From Anisus vortex (taxonomy: Eukaryota; Mollusca; Gastropoda; Planorbidae), in NCBI GenBank assembly GCA_949126835.1, contig OX421501.1:248001-312000 (forward strand): a stretch of 64,000 bases of DNA, in the 5' to 3' direction. Made by a program: the position numbers and the translations under genes. The notes beneath the pieces are model-generated. The model made no database searches, was not told the origin of the DNA, and saw only the letters and a list, made by a program, of their open reading frames with translations. The number at the start of each line of letters is the position of its first letter. Within the stretch, counting starts at the first letter, position 1. Shown here piece by piece: positions 58,501 through 64,000 of the stretch.

Positions 58501-61142
58501 ACTGAACTTAGAGACCTTCACTTGTCTGTCTGTCTGTCTCTTGTATGGACTGAACTTATAGACCTTCACTTGTCTGTCTGTCTCTTGTATAGACTGAACT
58601 TATAAACCTTCACTTGTCTGTCTGTCTCTTGTATGGACTGAACTTAGAGACCATCACTTGTCTGTCTGTCTCTTGTATGGACTGAACTTAGAGACCTTCA
58701 CTTGTCTGTCTGTCTCTTGTATGGACTGAACTTAGAGACCTTCACTTGTCTGTCTGTCTCTTGTATGGACTGAACTTATAGACCTTCACTTGTCTGTCTC
58801 TTGTATGGACTGAACTTAGAGACCTTCACTTGTCTGTCTCTTGTATAAACTGAACTTAGAGACCTTCACTTGTCTGTCTGTCTGTCTCTTGTATGGACTG
58901 AACTTATAGACCTTCACTTGTCTGTCTGTCTCTTGTATGGACTGAACTTAGAGACCTTCACTTGTCTGTCTGTCTCTTGTATGGACTGAACTTAGAGACC
59001 ATCACTTGTCTGTCTGTCTCTTGTATGGACTGAACTTAGAGACCATCACTTGTCTGTCTCTTGTATAGACTGAACTTACAGACCTTCACTTGTCTGTCTG
59101 TCTGTCTCTTGTATGGACTGAACTTATAGACCTTCACTTGTCTGTCTGTCTGTCTCTTGTATGGACTGAACTTATAGACCATCACTTGTCTGTCTGTCTC
59201 TTGTATGGACTGAACTTAGAGACCTTCACTTGTCTGTCTGTCTCTTGTATGGACTGAACTTAGAGACCATCACTTGTCTGTCTGTCTCTTGTATGGACTG
59301 AACTTAGAGACCTTCACTTGTCTGTCTGTCTCTTGTATGGACTGAACTTAGAGACCTTCACTTGTCTGTCTCTTGTATAAACTGAACTTAGAGACCTTCA
59401 CTTGTCTGTCTCTTGTATGGACTGAACTTAGAGACCTTCACTTGTCTGTCTGTCTCTTGTATGGACTGAACTTAGAGACCTTCACTTGTCTGTCTGTCTC
59501 TTGTATGGACTGAACTTAGAGACCTTCACTTGTCTGTCTGTCTCTTGTATGGACTGAACTTAGAGACCTTCACTTGTCTGTCTGTCTCTTGTATGGACTG
59601 AACTTAGAGACCTTCACTTGTCTGTCTGTCTCTTGTATGGACTGAACTTAGAGACCTTCACTTGTCTGACTGTCTCTTGTATGGACTGAACTTAGAGACC
59701 TTCACTTGTCTGTCTGTCTCTTGTATGGACTGAACTTAGAGACCATCACTTGTCTGTCTGTCTCTTGTATGGACTGAACTTAGAGACCTTCACTTGTCTG
59801 TCTGTCTCTTGTATGGACTGAACTTAGAGACCATCACTTGTCTGTCTGTCTCTTGTATGCACTGAACTTAGAGACCTTCACTTGTCTGTCTGTCTCTTGT
59901 ATGGACTGAACTTAGAGACCTTCACTTGTCTGTCTGTCTCTTGTATGGACTGAACTTAGAGACCTTCACTTGTCTGTCTGTCTCTTGTATGGACTGAACT
60001 TAGAGACCATCACTTGTCTGTCTGTCTCTTGTATGGAATGAACTTAGAGACCTTCACTTGTCTGTCTGTCTCTTGTATGGACTGAACTTAGAGACCTTCA
60101 CTTGTCTGTCTGTCTCTTGTATGGACTGAACTTAGAGACCTTCACTTGTCTGTCTGGCTCTTGTATGGACTGAACTTATAAACCTTCACTTGTCTGTCTG
60201 TCTCTTGTATGGACTGAACTTATAAACCTTCACTTGTCTGTCTGTCTCTTGTATGGACTGAACTTAGAGACCATCACTTGTCTGTCTGTCTCTTGTATGG
60301 ACTGAACTTAGAGACCTTCACTTGTCTGTCTGTCTCTTGTATGGACTGAACTTAGAGACCATCACTTGTCTGTCTGTCTCTTGTATGGACTGAACTTAGA
60401 GACCTTCACTTGTCTGTCTGTCTCTTGTATGGACTGAACTTAGAGACCTTCACTTGTCTGTCTGTCTCTTGTATGGACTGAACTTAGAGACCTTCACTTG
60501 TCTGTCTGTCTCTTGTATGGACTGAACTTAGAGACCTTCACTTGTCTGTCTCTTGTATAAACTGAACTTAGAGACCTTCACTTGTCTGTCTCTTGTATGG
60601 ACTGAACTTAGAGACCTTCACTTGTCTGTCTGTCTCTTGTATGGACTGAACTTAGAGACCTTCACTTGTCTGTCTCTTGTATGGACTGAACTTAGAGACC
60701 ATCACTTGTCTGTCTGTCTCTTGTATGGACTGAACTTAGAGACCTTCACTTGTCTGTCTGTCTCTTGTATGGACTGAACTTAGAGACCTTCACTTGTCTG
60801 TCTGTCTCTTGTATGGACTGAACTTAGAGACCTTCACTTGTCTGTCTGTCTCTTGTATGGACTGAACTTAGAGACCTTCACTTGTCTGTCTGTCTCTTGT
60901 ATGGACTGAACTTAGAGACCTTCACTTGTCTGTCTCTTGTATAAACTGAACTTAGAGACCTTCACTTGTCTGTCTCTTGTATAAACTGAACTTAGAGACC
61001 TTCACTTGTCTGTCTCTTGTATAAACTGAACTTAGAGACCTTCACTTGTCTGTCTGTCTCTTGTATGGACTGAACTTAGAGACCTTCACTTGTCTGTCTC
61101 TTGTATAAACTGAACTTAGAGACCTTCACTTGTCTGTCTGTT
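52556..61142. repeat. 8.6-kb 44-bp satellite with higher-order structure, in a CDC7 intron
   Basis: About 195 copies with core CTTGTATGGACTGAACTTAG and AGACCTTCACTTGTCTGTCTGTCT split across units. Length varies as 40, 44 or 48 bp with two, three or four GTCT tetramers. Rare variants recur at fixed offsets: TCTGGCTC at 54688 and 56500 (1812 bp); GGAATGAAC at 54567, 56379 and 60035; CTTACAGACC at 55891 and 57703 (1812 bp); TATGCACTG at 54391 and 59859 (5468 bp). These show large recent block duplications. Located between CDC7 exons 6 and 7. Confidence 0.97.
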
Positions 61143-61356
61143 TCTATTATTTATAAACACACAACCATAAATAAATTAACTTATTAGATGATTTTAATAT
61201 TCAAACCAATCACTATTTTTAGAAGCTCTAGCAATGTTTCATTCTTATTACTTCAATTTCAACACATTCTCATTCATCTGTCATTTTCCCTTAAAAGCTA
61301 AGTAGAAAAACCCAGTCTTTTGTTTCCCAAGTGCATAGATAAAACGAGTGGTTAAC

Positions 61357-61470
61357 AGGGTTCCCACGCTTCCGGGAAAGTCGGGAAATAGACGGGAATA
61401 AAGTAAAATTTTATCCGGCCGTAAAAGACAGGATTTAGAAATGAAAAAGGTCTAAAAAGCCGGGAAAAAA
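61357..61470 (+). mobile_element. hAT-like element end
   Basis: CAGGGTTCCCACGCTTCCGG followed by GAAAGTCGGGAAATAGACGG resembles the CAGGGTTCCCACG ends of hAT elements. No inverted partner was found, so it is a truncated remnant. Confidence 0.5.
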
Positions 61471-61831
61471 AAGAAGACAAAGACTCAAAATATAAATGTC
61501 ACAGATGCATAGACTCTAGTTTTTCCTCGCCGAATGTATTTTCTATCATTAGCGCCGTTTTTTGTGTTTTCCACCCAATGCCCACTGAGAATTTAAAACA
61601 AAGGGATAGGCGAATCTATTCTTAAATATATCGAGGTCGGAGGACTAGTTCACTATGTTTTACGTTGTTTGTATTTTTTATCATTCATTTAATCCTTTAG
61701 TGATCTCGCCGTTTTTAACACTTATGCCTACTATCGGTAATTTTCTGACTTGGCTTGATTTTTTTCACAACTTTATTTCATTGTTATCCAATTTCAAAAT
61801 AAATGATATAAGAATCTAATCTTCTTATAAG

Positions 61832-61972
61832 TTTACAGACGTTCCTTCTAGATAGAAGATTATTACGTCCACTAGGCCCAAAACTCCTGCAGGGCAACAT
61901 GGATCTGTCAGTGGCAGGGCGACCTGTCAGTTGGTTTTTGGTTCACAGTCCGGTGAACTAACCGCTGGACCA
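61832..61972 (-). mobile_element. tRNA-headed SINE, antisense, B box lost
   Basis: The reverse complement starts TGGTCCAGCGGTTAGTTCAC (A box) and has CAGGAGTTTTGGGCC, as in the SINE at 14538-14742, but the GGTTCGA B-box segment is deleted. The right part (TACAGACGTTCCTTCTAGAT on plus) is shared with the remnant near 44258. Confidence 0.8.
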
Positions 61973-61974
61973 AT

Positions 61975-62490
61975 CCTCTCTTTAATATCCTTCTATTGGT
62001 AAATAGCACAATTGTTAACATTTATTTTGAAAATTTCAAGTCACATAATTAGCCTATGTCTAACCTCAAAAAAAGATAATAGTAAAAAATAGGCCTATAA
62101 ATAAATAAAGAGCCCTCTTATTTAATAAACAAAATAATTAAAGAGTAGTATTTAATAAGACCCATGATCCCTTTTCTTTAACATCTCTACATTAGTATTT
62201 TTCAATATAGTAATATTGGTTTTCATTAATAATAGTCTCTGTCACAATAGTTTGTTTATAATTATAATTATTATTATGTTTTTTTTTTTACGCTGCTCTA
62301 AATCTTCCTCATCAGTTGGAAAATCTCCCACGTAACTAGCCTCTGTCTTCCTCATGGGTCCAGTGGGGGGGTAGGCAGGTCTACTAACAGACGACGTAAT
62401 GACACATGATCGTTAGTTGTGATGTCCAAGTAAACTAATGGTCATTGGTTGAGTAAGGCATTTAGCTGGATGACAGTGCTCTACATTTAT
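61975..62490. other. CDC7 intron 3' part, nothing recognised
   Basis: AT-rich intron leading to the acceptor of exon 7. No element was recognised. Confidence 0.6.
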
Positions 62491-62495
62491 TCCAG

Positions 62496-62638
62496 GCTGC
62501 TGTTACCAAAAGGAAGAGCATTTTGCCTGGTAAAACTTTTACACTGAGCTTAGCCTCCACATCAGCAGCCACAAGTGACTCCACCAGTGTATGTGATTGT
62601 TTTGGGAAAGCACAGATATGCTGTGTTTGTGTTTCCAG
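62496..62638 (+). CDS. CDC7: CDC7 kinase, exon 7 (Cys cluster of kinase insert 2)
   Basis: 143 bp between acceptor TTTATTCCAG (62495) and donor GTAATT (62639). It enters at phase 0, as exon 6 requires, and exits at phase 2. It encodes AAVTKRKSILPGKTFTLSLA, then STSVCDCFGKAQICCVCVS. The C-x-C-x6-C-x2-C pattern (C320, C322, C329, C332) matches the zinc-binding cysteines of human CDC7 kinase insert 2 (CDCYATDKVCSICLSR). The exon is easily missed: it is short, far from exon 6, and a longer unrelated frame overlaps it on the other strand. The activation loop and C-lobe exons must lie beyond 64000. Confidence 0.9.
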
Positions 62639-62935
62639 GTAATTCATGTTAGTTATAGTTGTATGAATGAACAGTAGCAGAAAGATAATTTTGTGCACAG
62701 TAACAAAACTGTGAGTAACAGGACCAATGAGCTAGCAGGCTTCATATCGGGTTGGAAAAGTATTTCTAAGAGCTACAATTATTTCCTATGGAGAACTAGC
62801 ATACCTTACACTGACAGCCACCAAGCAGTTCATCACAAAAATTGAATTCCAGATTTACATTGAGAAGAAAGAAGAAACCAAATGATGACATTGATTAAAA
62901 TTTCCCCATAATGTCTGGTCACCAGCCAGTACTGG
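62639..62935. other. CDC7 intron, nothing recognised
   Basis: Unique AT-rich sequence downstream of exon 7. No further CDC7 exon is recognisable here or in the remainder of the window. Confidence 0.6.
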
Positions 62936-63004
62936 GTTACATAAACAATATGTTACAATGTAGTCATATTTAGATGATAAAATTGAAAGTGAGTGACCTT
63001 ACCA

Positions 63005-63425
63005 TACTAGAAAGTCTCTTTTTAAAAACCCGGACGAGCCGAAGCTCTTGGGTCCGGGGCGTAACGCATTAGAAGTGAGTATAACTCTGTCCGGGCCCCA
63101 GCCACCCCACGGCACGGCCAGTGACCGTTCGCTGCTGTTCCCCATAGGATAATTATCGTGGTGGCTCGCCTGTATATTTGCATTGTCACCCGGTAGCACA
63201 AATCCTATACTATAGGCACAGGCATCCAGGCACCGGGTGGGTCGTGAGACGGGTTGCAGCGTCCATTGCTTCCTCCCCACCGAGACCCCGTGGCCTCTCG
63301 ACAGTGCGATGAATCTTGGACACGCTGCGGGGGCTGTCCCCCATGCGTTAGCCCGCCGGTGTTTTCTTAAAGGAAAAGTACAGGCGGTTTACACACTACG
63401 CCGCTTTGAGGCCCATGGGTACAGT
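63005..63425 (-). mobile_element. GC-rich retroposon, 421 bp, 13-bp target duplication
   Basis: Flanked by AGTGACCTTACCA at 62992-63004 and 63426-63438. The surrounding AATATGTTACAATGTAGTCA sequence is also present on both sides, so the element split a two-copy tandem repeat. The reverse complement starts ACTGTACCCATGGG and ends in TTTTTAAAAAGAGAC. A 13-bp duplication and T/A-rich end suit LINE-mediated insertion. It shares blocks with 49883-50045. A 93-codon minus frame crosses it, but no known domain is evident. Confidence 0.75.
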
Positions 63426-63596
63426 AGTGACCTTACCAGTAATATGTTACAATGTAGTCATATAGAGATAATAAAATTGAAAGTGGGTGACTAAGAAATC
63501 TAATAATACCTTTGGGGAAACACAGTAAGAAAACATTTTCTTGACTTTTAATTTTAATGAATTGAGAGAAAACAATAATGGGGCATCGAAGACAAG

Positions 63597-64000
63597 CTGC
63601 AACGCGTTAGGTTGGCCTGCTAAGGTCTTGGGTTCAACGTGTTAGGTTGGCCTGCTAAGGTCTTGGGTTCAACGCGTTAGGTTGGCCTGCTAAGGTCTTG
63701 GGTTCAATGCGTTAGGTTGGCCTGCTAAGGTCTTGAGTTCAACGCGTTAGGTTGGCCTGCTAAGGGCTTGGGTTCAACGCGTTAGGTTGGCCTGCTAAGG
63801 TCTTGGGTTCAACGCGTTAGGTTGGCCTGCTAAGGGCTTGGGTTCAACGCGTTAGGTTGGCCTGCTAAGGTCTTGGGTTCAACGCGTTAGGTTGGCCTGC
63901 TAAGGTCTTGGGTTCAACACGTTAGGTTGGCCTGCTAAGGTCTTGAGTTCAACGCGTTAGATTGGCCTGCTAAGGTCTTGGGTTCAACACGTTAGGTTGG
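63597..64000. repeat. 35-bp minisatellite, runs off the window
   Basis: About eleven copies with core GTTAGGTTGGCCTGCTAAGG and TCTTGGGTTCAACGC. GGTTCAACGC resembles a pol III B box at 8 of 11 positions, which may hint at a SINE origin. The right end is outside the window. Confidence 0.96.

Noticed and set aside
52834..60777. Frames of the LETFTCLSVCLLYGLN type
   Set aside because: They arise from the 44-bp satellite where 40- and 48-bp variants keep the frame open; not genes.
52556..61142. CRISPR-like array
   Set aside because: Directly adjoining near-identical units without unique spacers, in a eukaryotic intron.
62462..62698. 78-codon minus-strand frame
   Set aside because: It is antisense to the CDC7 exon at 62496-62638, which has homology and correct splice phases.
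63237..63494. 85-codon plus-strand frame in GC-rich DNA
   Set aside because: It lies across a retroposon and its flank; GC-rich sequence lacks stops by chance and no domain is visible.

Overview
The window is eukaryotic nuclear DNA, AT-rich, with GT-AG introns, non-LTR retrotransposons, tRNA-headed SINEs, hAT-type DNA transposons and an extreme load of minisatellites. A Nimb/I-clade LINE (reverse transcriptase, RNase H, C-terminal CCHC knuckle), tRNA-derived SINEs and the general texture suggest a mollusc, most likely a gastropod. That is inference; no species can be fixed from the sequence alone.

Three protein-coding loci are supported. (1) A minus-strand multi-exon gene of unknown identity, with four phase-compatible exons (19077-19201, 16185-16278, 14862-15042, 9850-10725); both ends are unseen. 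(2) A minus-strand gene with an uninterrupted coding region (27870-30944) for a 1024-residue ankyrin-repeat protein, with a splice acceptor just before its ATG. (3) A plus-strand gene for the replication-initiation kinase CDC7, with seven coding exons from 39072 to 62638. It covers kinase subdomains I to VII and the Cys cluster of the second kinase insert; the activation-loop/APE part and C-terminus lie past the right edge.

Layout. 1-9.7 kb: 38-bp satellite, broken by a decayed Nimb LINE, then six further minisatellites. 9.8-19.2 kb: the unknown gene, its introns filled by 34-, 28-, about 24- and 33-bp arrays and SINEs. 19.5-27.6 kb: hAT elements with intact 8-bp target duplications, a 5'-inverted LINE and a full SINE. 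27.9-31 kb: ankyrin gene. 31-39 kb: LINE tail, two copies of one hAT MITE, and a 1.5-kb inverted-repeat element. 39-62.6 kb: CDC7, whose introns hold two solo LTRs, two TTAA-flanked elements, a hAT pseudogene, about ten minisatellites and an 8.6-kb 44-bp satellite with higher-order structure. 62.6-64 kb: a GC-rich retroposon and a 35-bp array running off the window.

By my tally about 22 kb of 64 kb (one third) is tandem repeat. No operon, CRISPR array, rRNA or plausible free-standing tRNA gene was found. The most unusual features are structural: arrays grown from transposable-element sequence (a SINE pol III A box, LINE RNase H and zinc-knuckle codons, hAT transposase codons), elements inserted inside arrays, and essential kinase exons flanking a multi-kilobase satellite.
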